Below, piece after piece: positions 43,609 to 55,194 of a stretch of 64,000 nt of DNA. The DNA is from Branchiostoma belcheri (taxonomy: Eukaryota; Chordata; Leptocardii; Amphioxiformes; Branchiostomatidae). The position numbers were made by a program, and so were the translations under genes. The stretch spans positions 255,623-319,622 of the forward strand of contig NW_017803302.1 in the NCBI RefSeq assembly GCF_001625305.1, given 5' to 3'. The notes beneath the pieces are model-generated. The model saw only the letters and a list, made by a program, of their open reading frames with translations, did no database searches and was not told the DNA's origin. Positions within the stretch are counted from its first letter, which is position 1. The number at the start of each line of letters is the position of its first letter.

Positions 43609-44404
43609 TCTGATTATGCAAATAGGATCCTCATTTGCATGAATTATATCAGTTGATCATATTCTCCATCAAAAGACAGCCTTATCTTAACAAAGAAAGC
43701 CATTCAATCATTTCCTCATAAATTATTCAAATGATGTCCTTATTTTAATAAGTTATGTTTAATAATGTTCACCTTCACTTAACTTTCAAATACCCAAGTA
43801 TGAAATTCCAGGCAGTTAGCATTATGGAATTATAACAAATATGCAAATTAAGTGTTAATTTACATATCAATATCTGCCTGTGTTTCTCTCGTTCTCAATT
43901 ACATGTCACAAGCTTGAATAGTCCTATGATGTAATGCATGTGATTTATATAATGCCATTAATTATGCAAATTGCATCCAGATTTGCATAATTGTCGCATA
44001 ATTCTGTCAAGCGTCACTTAAGCTACCTACATACCAAATATCAAGATCCGCCCACCGGTTCTTGAGTTATCCTCTTTTGAATCTTTTCAAACAGATAGCC
44101 CTGCAGTTCTTGAGCAAGCCGCTAGGGGGGCTCACGCCACTTATTTATTCCCCAGCAAAAGAGCTACATACCATCCAAATTTCGTCACCCTGGCATGTCT
44201 AGGTCATGAGATATCAAAACCAAAAGTTCAGGTGCAGTACCGCAACAAGCCGGTAGGGGGTTCAAAATCTAATCATTTTCAGCTGTCATGAAGACCTACC
44301 CACCTACCAAATATCAAGATAATCCATCCAAGCTTTCTCAAGTTATGGTGTTGACAGACACAGAGACACACGGCCAGAAAAACATAACCCTCGTCAAATA
44401 GCGC
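43609..44404. mobile_element. MITE family B, copy 3
   Basis: Same orientation as copy 2. It shares the tttgcat-rich left half and the ctgcagttcttgagcaagcc block. Ends are degenerate (right end cataaccctcgtcaa instead of cataaccttcttggcgaag), so it is older than copy 1. It abuts the 5' end of the minus-strand LINE. Confidence 0.7.
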
Positions 44405-45283
44405 AGGTCTAGCAAGAATGGAACGTTTACTTAAAACAAGTTTTTCAAAGTCTAATTCATTTTACAATTTTTTTTATTATTTCATACTCACATGACCTTT
44501 TATGTAAAGACAGAAAAATACCACACCTTTCCTTGCAGCTTTTTCTACAACATCACCAGCTGCCTAAATTTACCTACACAATGACATGTTGCTTTCTTGC
44601 TTTCTTTCTAACTTCATACACCTATCACCCATGATGTAGAGACAAAAAACACCACAGCCTTTTCTATTATAATACCGAGCACAAAAATCCCCACAGCTTC
44701 CTTGCAGCTTTATCTATTTATATCACCAGCTGCCTACAATTACGTAAGTAATCACATGTACCATTACCAATAAATGCAAAATACAACAGTAAAAGTTGTC
44801 ATATAATTATTGTTAAGTTTCTGTATTTTCTTATATTAGTGTTGCTAAACGTTTCCCATCCCAAACTAGATCACGTAACCAAAAGTCACAAAAAAAAGTA
44901 GAATAGAAAGTACCAGTAAAAACCTTACAAATTTAAAAGGCTTGTTTAGAGCAGGTATGCTGGACTGAATTTATCGTTGAATTTTACACCTTACAGGTGC
45001 CAATATTATTCTGAGAAAAACATGATATAATCAGAGTTTTAAGACACATTTTGTGATTCATGAACCCATACAAGTGTTATTTTTCATAATGCCATCAGAT
45101 ATCACGTGGGTAGTGCAGGTAATATGTTGTTTATGACACCACCACGTGTAATTGTTATTCTGATACAGCTTGAGTTAATCAGAAGGGCGATATTACCGAT
45201 TGTTTTTTTTTTTATTCTTACTGATATATAAATTCATTGAAAATGCTGACACATGTCACGGGTAGTGCAATGCCATACGCGTG
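44405..45283. other. no recognisable gene
   Basis: AT-rich sequence with a local duplication (the block cagctttttctacaacatcaccagctgccta recurs in variant form near 44705). No exon or RNA gene seen. Confidence 0.4.
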
Positions 45284-45699
45284 TTAATATGGCCTAATCT
45301 TCATAGATACAAACTTCAGGGAGTAATTAAGGCTTCTCCAGTAGTACCACAGCACACCTTGAAAGTGTGGACAGGAGTACCCACAGTTGCCAAGGTAGCG
45401 ACCGTTGAGGAAGGAGGCACCGCAGCTATCAAACCACCAGCCGCCCTGTCCGCGCTCCAGAGAACAGTGGCCACTGCTTTGGCGATCGTTGTCCCTGTCC
45501 ACAGTGGAGAACATCTCCATGTTGTTATAAAGCATGCCGTCTCTCATCCCGTCTGTGCCTGAATACCCAGAAATGTGCAGCCGGTACTGGTCTGACTCAC
45601 CGGACACCCTGGATGGGGACAATAAACAATCTATAAAAACACCACTTCGGCCCTGTTTTGCCACACATCCGCGCATGGTCATACACATTCACACATACT

Positions 45700-45738
<39 letters not shown>

Positions 45739-48700
45739 CCATATAAATTAACACGATAACACACATACGTACTTGTACGTACGTAGAAACAAACATTTTA
45801 GCACACAGGCACATAAACACGCACAAGCAGGTATACGGAAATACTACCGCGCACACCAATGCACACACACATACATACATACATACATACATACATAAAC
45901 ACTCACAGACGCACACACACACACACTGACGCTTCATTGTCTATATTGCAACACAAATGCCCACATTGCACAAAACAAAAAAACATGCAACGGCAAGCTT
46001 CACTTAGTTAAGTACATTAACTTACCAAATTAATGCATTAACGTACCAAATTAATACATTTTAATTACCTGAAAGTGTTTTACTCACCTGAAGGTGGTAT
46101 AACGTGCATACCGGGTCTCTCCGTCCCAACCCTGCATGTCCACCCTGAGGGTATAGTTCTTCTGACTGGTCAGAAGGTGGATGTTCTCGTTCCCAAGCCA
46201 GTATTCCCCGCTCTTGTTCCCAAACCCGCGTTTATACTCCTCCCAAGTCCGGTTAAAGGGAACCGACCCGTCCTGCCGCCGTTGGATCACGGTCCAACCA
46301 CCCCCTGGGGAAGGCACCACAAAGAAAATTGTACTCTTGCTTGCATTATATACATGTATTACTAGTAGGACAATAAGACACGACACGAACGTCCAGACAA
46401 TCGAATTCAAAAGAACTGATCAACGTATATAGTCTTACTTTCCCACCACAGAGATAACTTATTGAAGTGGTTACAATAAAAAATAAAGAAAGTGAACTTA
46501 TTGAATTAAAATAAAGTAATTTAACTTTCAAAATTAGCGATACAAAAGTATATTAGATTTTCACGTTGCCTCGTGCAGTACCTGCGATATCCATGTCACA
46601 GTAGGCCTCTATGTTAGAGGAGCCGATTCTAATGTTGTAGACTCCGCTTACTGTATTTCCTGCCGCATAGAGATCCGCGCAGTCTGACGCTGTGTGGTGA
46701 AAAATAATAATAATAATATGCAAAAATTTGCATATTTATACGCAGTCATGCACCTAAAGACACAAAATTCTGACTAGTTCACGTTGCACTGCAGCACAGG
46801 TGTCGCTGCTATAGATGCATCTCCAAGTGTACAATATTTATAGCATCTATAGCAGCGACACCTGCTCAATGTGAACCAGTTAGAATTGCCCTGAAGAAGG
46901 TGACAGACAATCACCGAAACGTCGACTTGGTTGTGTAGAAAGAATCTCTTTACTCAGTGACTTACCGACCTGATGAAACTATTCACGGATGCCTGACATT
47001 CCTTTTGCTGACAAAAGCTCAATGACATATAGTCGAATGTCGTGATCTGAAGTAACAGTGTAAATTTCTCACCGGTTATCAGGCCATCAGCGGTGGACAC
47101 TGGCTCAGTGGGCAGCGTGGCTGCAGTTGAAGAGACGATGTCACCTGGCTCCAGCCTCTCACAAGTACACTGACATGGGAGATAGAGAATACAGATCTAT
47201 TACTTTTTAGGAGATTTAGAGGAACATGCACTTAAAAGTATACAATTATATCGAAGTGCAGAGGATTCGTGTTCATCCTTTTTTATTTTATTTACAATTC
47301 AACATGGACAATACAAGACATGGTAGTGAGGTACTCTACCTCTAGCTAATTTTAAACTCACCACCAAACATACAAGTATACAGTGACAAAATACATGGCA
47401 AAAAACCAACAGAGAACAGCAAATGGATGGAAATGAACCGAGAGTGAACTTTATGGGATTTGACTTGCTAGAAAAGCGTGTAGAACCTGCGCCTATTGAC
47501 CTGTTGGACGCTTGAGTGGACCTGAAAAGCTACTGCAAAGTTTGTGGTTCTGGATACGGTAAACAAAAGGTTCCTGAATAATTGAGAACTGTTGAGAATC
47601 AGAGACAAAGCCTCAAAGACAAATGTAAGTGCCTGATGGAAAAAGCACTGTAACTGTGTGTAAGGTCTTATGCTTTTCAATTAAAGACACGAAGAGATTC
47701 TGAAGAAATTTGAAAGTTGTGCTGACTATTACTTACTGCTAACTTATCAACTCTTACTCCCTTTTAAAATTTGCTTATTTTTCCTTCAGGCACATCTGAT
47801 TATTTTATTTTGATCATCATCAAAATTTATGTTCACTTTATTTTGTTTCATTATCACTGTTCCCATAAGTTATATGATTAACGTTACTTTTATGTTATCA
47901 TTTATTATCATCATTATTGTTATTATTTGTATTATTTCATTGTATATGTATTTTGTTTTACACTTTTGCTATTGTAAATCTAAATCAATCAAAATCAAAG
48001 GGAATAGTCAAAGCAAGGTTTTAACCCATACTAAATGACAAATCTTAGAATAACTCTCATAACATTAAATGTAAGAGGAATCAATAACTACTTCAAAAGA
48101 AGGAAAATATTCAGGTGGCTTCATGGTAAAAATGCAGACATAGTCTTTCTACAAGAAACCTTTTCAACAAAAGAAAATGAGAAGCAATGGGCTACAGAAT
48201 GGGGAGGGAATATACTCTATAGCCATGGCACACCACACAGCAAGGGGGCTATGATACTATTTAATTCAAAATTAGACATAAAAGTTGAAAACACAAAAGT
48301 AGATAAAAATGGGAGATACATAATTGCAAACACCAAAATAAATGACACAGATTTATGTTTAATGAATTTATACTCACCAAACAAGGGGAAAGATCAAGAA
48401 ATCTTCTTTAAAGAAGTAAACAACCTACTACAAGAACATGGAAGTGGAACAATCATAGTTGGTGGTGACTGCAATATATCTCTGACAGAGTTAGACAAAA
48501 CAGGCGGAAGACCGATCAGTTATAAAGATACTGCAATCAAAGAAATAACTTCAACACTTAATACTCTGAACCTCACTGATATATGGAGACAAAAAAATCC
48601 AAACACTAGACAGTACACATGGCAAAATGAGTCAGCAGCTGTAAAGTGTAGATTAGACTACTGGTTTATACCAAGCAACCTTGTACAAACAAGTGAATGT

Positions 48701-51700
48701 AAAATTTGCACAGCACCAGTACCAGACCACAGAGCAGTATGCATGACTATTATGACTCCAAAGTACCAAAAAAGAGGACCAGGTTTTTGGCGTTTTAACA
48801 ACAGTTTAATTTCAGATGAAAACTTCACGAGAGCTATGACAGAAACTATAACAAAGGCAATAGAAAAGCTAAAAGACATACAAGATCCTGGTCTTCGATG
48901 GGAACTCATAAAAATGGAGATAAGAACCTTCAGTATAGCATACTCTAAGAAGAAAGCACGAATGCGCAGAGATGAAGAGCAAGAACTAGAAAATAAACTC
49001 AACAAGTTAGTTGCAGAAAATGATGAAAACAATGATCCAAGTAAACAAGTTTTAATACATGACATACAACAGAAATTAGATGACATACAAAATCTTAAAA
49101 CTAGGGGCGCCATAATTAGAAGCCGTAGCAAATGGTATGAAGATGGGGAAAAAAAGCACAAAATATTTTTTTAACTTAGAAAAGAGAAACTATCAAGAAA
49201 AAGTAATTACTTCAATAGTACAAAACGATGGAACTCTGGTAACAGACCCCAAAGAAATTCTAGATATAGAAGCTGAGTACTATCAAAATCTTTATACCTC
49301 CAGTAAATGTGATCCAACAAGAAAAGAATTTAATTGTTTCTTTGAAAATGAAGGGATTAAAAGATTAAATGAAGAAGATAAGATTAAATGTGAAGGAAAG
49401 ATCACTAAACTTGAATTAGATAAAGCTCTCAAACAACTACACAAAAACAAAAATAAAGCGCCCGGTTGCGACGAACTCACAGTAGAATTTTATGTCAAGT
49501 TTTGGGATTTGCTTAAAGATCAACTTGTTGATGCCACAAATCATGCTTTTGAATTAGGTACACTACCAATATCCCAAAGACGTGGAGTTATTAGACTTAT
49601 CCCCAAAAAGATTCAAACCTTAGTACTCTAGACAACTGGCGCCCAATTAGTCTCCTAAATGTTGACTATAAAATCATCAGTAAAGCCCTAACTATGCGAA
49701 TAGAACCTTTACTCCCCTCCATAATCCATGAAGATCAAACCGGTTTCATAAAACAAAGATACATAGGAAGCAATATTAGACGCATATGGGATACCATAGA
49801 ATACTGTGATAAAGAAAACACCCCTGGAGTAATTTTGTTTTTAGATTTTAAAAAAGCATATAATAGTGTAGAACCATCCTTTATAATTAAAGCTTTAGAA
49901 ACCATGAACTTTGGAGAAGACATGATCAAATGGGTAAAATTAATGTACAATAATATAAACAGCTGTGTTATCAACAATGGTTACAGCTCGCCATGGTTTA
50001 ATGTACAAAGAGGAGTCAGACAAGGGGATCCTCTATCCTCCAGCTTGTTCATAATTGGCCTAGAAATAGTAGCAACTAAAATTAGAACAGATACAAACAT
50101 TAGAGGACTAGAAGTATATAATAAAACTCACAAATTATCCATGTATGCAGATGATATGACATCCCTGTTACTAGACATAACCTCTGCAACCAAAGTACTA
50201 GATACACTAAACCTGTTCAGGAAATGCAGTGGTTTAGAACTAAATAAAGGAAAAACTGAAGCTATGTGGATAGGATCAGACACCTGTACAGTGGCCCCAA
50301 ACCCCATCAAGGCAATAGGTACACACTTTGGACACAACCATTTTAAATGTTATAAAGAGAACTTTGACAAAAACTTTGAAAACATGAAAAAGTTATGTGA
50401 TGTATGGAGAAGTAGAAATTTAACCATGATAGGAAGAATTTTAATAATTAAAACCCTGGGTATTTCTAAGATGGTATATAACTGCTCAGTACTACATGCC
50501 CCATCATATCTTCTGAAACAAGTAAATGACTATATATTCCAATACGTTTGGCAAAAGAAACCTCCCAAGGTAAAAATGAAAACTTTGATTGGCCAAAAAT
50601 CCCAAGGAGGCCTTAAAATGGTTGATTTCACAATAATGAACAAGGCATTGAAAGCCACATGGATAAAAAGACTTATTATTGATCCACTAAAGGAAAAAGA
50701 ATTATTATTTTCCAAATGGGGAGGCTATCTTCTGTTCAAATGTAATTACTCTACCAAGTTATTGAATATGGAAAACCTTCCCCTATTTTATAGAGACATC
50801 ATAATAGCCTGGGAAGAAGTCATACAACATGAACCATTATCACACAGGCAGATTGTTTCTCAAGTGTTGTGGAATAATAGATTTATTGTGATTGGGAATA
50901 CTTCTGTGTACTTCAAATCTTGGGCCGTGGCTGGCATTACTTACATCGATGACCTATTACATGAAGATGGCACCTTTATGACAATGAATGACCTGTACAA
51001 TGAATATGGTATAGAGATTAGTCCATGTCAAGTAATGAAGTACAACTCACTCAAGACAGCAATACCTAGGAAATGGAAACAAATAGTTAAAAATGAAAGA
51101 CGAAAATGTACACCCGAAAACATCATACAGTACTCAGATAAGATAGACCCAAACAAATTAACATGCAAATTAATATATGATATAATAATGAAAAAACAAT
51201 TTGTAATACCATGTCAACAGAATAATATCATACAAAAAATAGGTAACAACAATGTTAAAAACGTATACACTACTGCTTTTACAATAACAAAAGACACAAA
51301 GTTACAATGTTTTCAATTTAAAATTATTCATCGATACCTTGCTACAAACAACTGGCTAAAAAAAGTGAAAATGGTACAAAGTGACAAGTGTAACAATTGT
51401 AATGAAAAACACACTATTGAACATCTGTTAATACACTGCCATTATGTCACATATTTCTGGAAAGATTTTACAAGATGGTGGAAAAACGAAACACAGCAGG
51501 ACCTAACATTAACTGAGAAGCTAATTATATATTGTATACCAGAAACTTCACACACAGATCCTTTTCTATTGCAATGTATCCTAATAGCTAAATATGTCAT
51601 ATACAGCTGCTTCATTAAAAATATAAAACCTGACATGAAATACTTCCAATGTAAACTAAAACATCACATGACAATAATGAATGCTACCCAGTAATTTGTT

Positions 51701-52850
51701 TACATGATATATATACACACCTTTCTTTTGTTGTGAAATTATGAATGATTACCCGATGTTATTTTATCTTCCCTTACTTTATCTCTGTTTATTATGTACA
51801 CTGCATATGATTTGTTTGTATGATTTCATGTATACTGAATAAAGGTGTTTAAAAAATTTAAAAAAAAAAAAAAACATACAAGTATACAGTGACAAAATAC
51901 ATGGCAAAAAACCAACAGAGAAGAGCAAATGGATGGAAATGAACCGAGAGTGAACTTTATGGGATTTGACTTGCTAGAAAAGCGTGTAGAACCTGCGCCT
52001 ATTGACCTGTTGGACGCTTGAGTGGACCTGAAAAGCTACTGCAAAGTTTGTGGTTCTGGATACGGTAAACAAAAGGTTCCTGAATAATTCTGTTTTTGAC
52101 CGTTAGTGAACCAGTAGCTCTCGATATATGATGTTGTTGTCAGGAGAGTGTTTATAAATTGTTTTCAAACTCATTCTCAGTGATTTATGAAATATAGTTG
52201 GTGCTATCAGAAACTTCTCACTTTTCAAATAATTTTTCCGGAGTTGCTTGTTCATTTCCTATTACGTAATATTCTACATGGATGTCTCCATTACCCCATG
52301 TTTATGTAATATTTGTTCAGAATAGCCGACAAAATACATGTATGAAGAAAGAATGTCATAAATAAGTTAAAAGTTTCTCACTTACCTGCTGACGTTGTTT
52401 GATGGCCATGTCATGCTCGTACAAGGTCGTATTCAGATTCTGTACCCTGGTCTCTTGTTCTTGTATCTTCTTCGTCAGACGTGTTTCTTGTTCGTGTAGC
52501 TCCCGTGTCAGGTTCTGTTCCCGCTGTGCACTCCTGGCTCTTTCCTCTGACAGTTGGTTGGCCAGATCGGACTGCTGACTCAGCAAGGTTTCCACCAGAG
52601 ACGACAGGCGATCAACTTGATTTTTCAAGCGGCCCGTTTCCTCCTTGGTCTCGGCGAGCTGGCTCTCGAGGCCCGGCGGTGCACAGCCCCCTGTACGGGA
52701 CCCGGGCGGAACCACATAGGTGTAGGTACAGTAGCCCTTGTCTACATACTCCCTCAGGACGGACCCGGCCTGGTCGGTCCTGGTGTCCTGGGCGCCGACA
52801 GGGAAACTGCCGCACAGAAGGAAGGCAGCGAGCAGTAACACACTCGCCAT
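45284..52850 (-). CDS. secreted angiopoietin/fibrinogen-like protein, five exons
   Basis: Coding exons 52386-52850, 47073-47169, 46582-46689, 46088-46304 and 45284-45608 all have GT-AG borders with matching phases (0, 1, 1, 2) and total 1,212 nt (403 residues). Residues 1-20 are a signal peptide (MASVLLLAAFLLCGSFPVGA). CTYTYVVPPGSRTGGC (41-56) resembles the N-terminal Cys motif of angiopoietin-like proteins. About 60-153 is a coiled coil. Residues about 191-403 form a fibrinogen-related domain with GGGWTVIQRRQDGS, a Ca-site-like DRDND and GGWWFDSCGASFLNGRYL; the usual His after that Cys is Gly. Predicted to be extracellular and oligomeric, possibly a lectin or matrix/growth-factor-like ligand. 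Intron 1 contains a LINE. Confidence 0.9.
45699..45930. repeat. (AC)n microsatellites in intron 4
   Basis: A CA run at about 45703-45735 and further CA/CATA runs at 45860-45930 lie in the last intron of the fibrinogen-like gene. They create long spurious open frames on both strands. Confidence 0.9.
46762..46925. repeat. imperfect hairpin with GAAAC-type motif, intron 2
   Basis: Positions 46798-46819 (caggtgtcgctgctatagat) and 46842-46863 are perfect inverted copies, and pairing extends outward imperfectly to about 46764 and 46890. Immediately downstream, 46891-46920 reads CTGAAGAAGGTGACAGACAA followed by TCACCGAAAC. That is a small GGTGA/TCACC stem between CTGAAGA and CGAAAC, a layout like a hammerhead ribozyme core or the conserved ends of Penelope-type elements. 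One extra A breaks the strict hammerhead consensus. Confidence 0.5.
47366..47583. repeat. left copy of 218-bp direct repeat flanking LINE
   Basis: 218 bp beginning aaacatacaagtatacagtg and ending ttcctgaataatt. It matches 51872-52089 over its full length with one substitution (gagaaCagc versus gagaaGagc). It directly borders the 5' end of the LINE. Confidence 0.95.
47584..51871 (+). mobile_element. L1/Tx1-type LINE in intron 1 of fibrinogen-like gene
   Basis: 4,288 bp between the two 218-bp repeats, ending in a poly(A) run (about 51861-51874) next to the right repeat, as expected for target-primed insertion. It is antisense to the host gene. The first bases (47585-47653) stay open in one frame (RTVENQRQSLKDKCKCLMEK) to a stop and may be the end of ORF1, so the copy is probably 5'-truncated. 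ORF2 starts at 48035. The near-identical flanks indicate a recent event. Confidence 0.9.
48035..51694 (+). pseudogene. LINE ORF2 (endonuclease-RT) with two frameshifts
   Basis: The N-terminal AP-type endonuclease keeps its motifs: LITLNVRGINNY, VFLQETF, VGGDCNIS, RLDYWFIP and PDHRAV. The reverse transcriptase has KAPGCDELTVEFYVKFW, QTGFIKQRYIGSNIRR, ILFLDFKKAYNSVEP, RGVRQGDPLSSSLF and the catalytic MYADDMTSLL. The C-terminal zinc-like motif is DKCNNCNEKHTIEHLLIHC. Only two defects are seen: one extra A in the run at about 49148-49154 and one missing A in the run near 49608. Both are homopolymer indels, so they could be sequencing errors in an otherwise intact ORF of about 1,220 codons. Confidence 0.88.
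51872..52089. repeat. right copy of 218-bp direct repeat flanking LINE
   Basis: Same sequence as 47366-47583 except one base. It follows the LINE poly(A) directly and is followed by unique intron sequence (ctgtttttgacc). Confidence 0.95.
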
Positions 52851-52905
52851 CTTGAAGGAAGTAAACTAAAGCACCTGCGTCACACCTGATTTTGAAGCTT
52901 CTCAC

Positions 52906-53382
52906 GGAAGCTCTGTTTACGCTGCGAGACTGGTATATCTTAGGAATGCCAGGGGCAGAACTGTGGAACGGACTGGGGAGGGCTAGTGTTGTAAAGTTCC
53001 CTTTACATTAACATCATCCTTGTAACTTAATCATCATAATTATAACCCTAACTGACTCCTACCTTAATTATCTTAAGAGGGCAGACGGTTGACTTTAAGA
53101 CGACAAATGTCTTGGAAAAAGTTGATTTAAGGAACTGCGTCACACCTGCCTTAGAACGACCTGACGGACGTTTGACTCCTCTCCAGCTCAGGTGTGTCTG
53201 AAGATGACCTGAGTGTTACAAGCACCACTATGGGTCTGACTGGTGTAGGGAAGGGAGTTAACCATTGTGGCTATGAAATGGAGGACTGAGGCAGGGGTTA
53301 TCAAATAAGGGCTAAGGCAGGGGGTTAGCAATTGTGGTTATCGAACGGGGCTATAAGGCAGGGGGTAAACCATTGTGGCTAT
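52906..53382. other. upstream region of the fibrinogen-like gene
   Basis: Contains a short local repeat family (gcaggggtta/gcagggggtta tracts at 53290-53370). No open frame of interest. It presumably includes the promoter of the minus-strand gene; no TATA box stands out. Confidence 0.4.
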
Positions 53383-53940
53383 TGTTGTGTCCCAAACCGT
53401 GCATTGTCCCAAACCATGCCCGGGCACGATCTGGGACACTCAGCGCGTGTCCCGAACCGTGCCTGGGGACTGAGCACAGCTTGGGACACGCGGATGCCTT
53501 GTCCAAAACCGTGCTTGGGCATGGTTTGAGACACTCGGCGCGTGTCCCAAACCGTGCCTGGGGAAAATCTACATTCTGAGACACGCGGGGGACTATCCAG
53601 AACCGTGCCTGACCGCACACAGTCCTGGACACGTATTATTTAAGCTTGCGTGCTAGGGGAGTGAACACAGTTCTCATAACATGTGTCCCAAGCGAGTTTT
53701 TTTCTTGTATTAACTAGTCTCTGCATATATTATCTAAGTTCATGTCGACCAAACATAAGACTAAGTTGTGAGAAAACTGCGTTTTAAAGGCACATGCTGT
53801 ACACAGACTCGCAAAATCTCAAGTAATCTAGCCATATGAGAAATCGTGGGCGTGAATAATTATGCTTAGGTTCCCGCCAATCACTATGATTGACAGCGTT
53901 TCCGGGCACGGTTCTGGACAGTCAGGCCGTGTCCCGTTCT

Positions 53941-54941
53941 CATCCTCCCATGGCAGGGTCAGCGGCTCCGAGTTCCTTCTCCACCCCTAACCTTGCCGTA
54001 TCAGCCTGCCTTTTCTACTCCGCGACCCGATTCCAGGGACACGCTCTCAGCCAATCACGTATCACAGAGAAAATCTTCAACGCACTTTATATGAAATATT
54101 TATGAGCTGCGCTAGCTATCGGAACCAATCATATCGGCTCTTACATCGGCTGTTCAGTGACAAATAAAAACAAACATGGCGTCGTCTTGGGAAGAGAACT
54201 TTTGCGAGTTCTTTGGATTGAAGCCTATGTTTCATGGGCTTTCCAGTCGCAGCAAGACTCGCAAGAACCAGAAAGAGTCGCGCGCTAGCAGCTGTGCAAC
54301 TGAGAGCTGTTAGAGCGCAACTGGAGAGAAGTTCGTCTTAGTTGTGAGCCCGCTGAATGCGATAATGAAGGAGCATTGTGAGTTCTTGAACGGTCTTGGG
54401 CTGACCGCAGTTTGCCTCGGGATGGACAGTAGAGATACGGCGGGCATTCTCGCTGGGAAGTTCCAGTTTGTATTCACCTCCCCCGAGACTATCCTCGGCG
54501 ATGAAAAATTCCGAGAGATGTTGCGGTCGGATGTTTACAAGGCACACATACATCGACAAACCTTTCCGGCTCCATACTTGTCTGTCAGGCCACACTTTGA
54601 CGACCTGGTGAATCTGAGGGTACAGCGGTACCATGCTGTCGCCAAAAACAGTTCTGTAGTTTGTCCACTTGACGGCATTATTGCAAAGCAAACACGTTTT
54701 GGTCGCCAAAACCTCTGTACTCCCGAGCATATTCCCCCCATATTGAATCTGTATGGTGGCGGCCATGGGCGGAGCAAATTGAAACATGGGCGCTGATTGG
54801 TTAGAAATGGGGTCATACCAAATAAGGCAAGCTCATGAATATTAATATTCCTGGGGTCGCGGAGTAGAAAAGGCGGGCTGACACGGCAGGGTTAGCGGTG
54901 TAGAAGGAACTCGGAGCCGCTGACCCTGCCATGGGAGGATG
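53941..54941. repeat. 88-bp inverted repeat pair around helicase fragment
   Basis: Arms 53941-54028 and 54854-54941 are inverse copies with five mismatches; the shared core includes catggcagggtcagcggctc. The spacer is 825 bp. The arms lie well inside the terminal repeats of the element. Confidence 0.9.
54164..54560 (+). pseudogene. RecQ-like helicase fragment
   Basis: A possible start at 54176 (MASSWEENFCEFFGLKPMFH) is followed by a stop. The next open segment (from about 54335) reads VVSPLNAIMKEHCEFLNGLG, then LAGKFQFVFTSPETILGDEK and FREMLRS. These match helicase motif Ia (VVSPL..LM.DQ) and Ib (F.F.SPE) of RecQ-family SF2 helicases. Motif I (Walker A), the DEAH box and the C-terminal half are absent. 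A minus-strand open frame at 54560-54790 contains CLLCNNAVKWTNYRTVFGDS and may be an exon of another element gene. Confidence 0.6.
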
Positions 54942-55194
54942 CCCGTTCTGTGCCCGCTCAGGCACGGAATGGGATGGGCACAGTTTGGGACACAACACTA
55001 CCTGACAAGCACAATTTTTGAGGAGATTTATTGAAGACAGTGGCGGATCTTTTTTGGTATTAGCGAAGGGTCAGTTAGTAATATTGTGTATGAGGTTTGC
55101 ACTGCAATAGTGAACATCCTTGTTACCACAGTACTTGACTATTCCCCGAGGATAAAGGTTGAGAGAAACAGTAAAAGGATATGAAGAAATATGG

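Larger units (their letters stand above)
53383..54997 (+). mobile_element. TIR element, 1,615 bp, carrying RecQ-type helicase fragment
   Basis: The left end TGTTGTGTCCCAAACCGTGC (53383-53402) is inverted at 54978-54997 with one mismatch. The flanking tetramers are ctat and ctac, a possible 4-bp duplication with one change. An alternating array of direct and inverted variants of GTGTCCCAAACCGTGC fills 53387-53632. Inside, an 88-bp inverted repeat (53941-54028 and 54854-54941, about 94 percent identical) brackets the helicase fragment. Academ-type DNA transposons encode an SF2 helicase and make 3-4 bp duplications, so this may be a deleted Academ-like element. That assignment is inference. Confidence 0.65.

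Noticed and set aside
45689-45937. Cys/Val-rich open frame
   Set aside because: Translation of a CA/TG microsatellite and related simple repeats; not a gene.
46891-46920. Canonical hammerhead ribozyme
   Set aside because: An additional A between CTGAAGA and stem II, and no clear stem I or cleavage-site triplet in place; kept only as a possible relic.
47829-48038. Hydrophobic plus-strand frame before LINE ORF2
   Set aside because: AT-rich linker between ORF1 and ORF2; hydrophobic translation is due to T-rich composition.
48658-49161. Minus-strand 167-codon Ser/Leu-rich frame
   Set aside because: Shadow of the LINE ORF2; no independent signals.
49137-49631. Programmed frameshifting in the LINE ORF2
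   Set aside because: The shifts are in opposite directions in simple A runs inside conserved domains; mutation or sequencing error is simpler.
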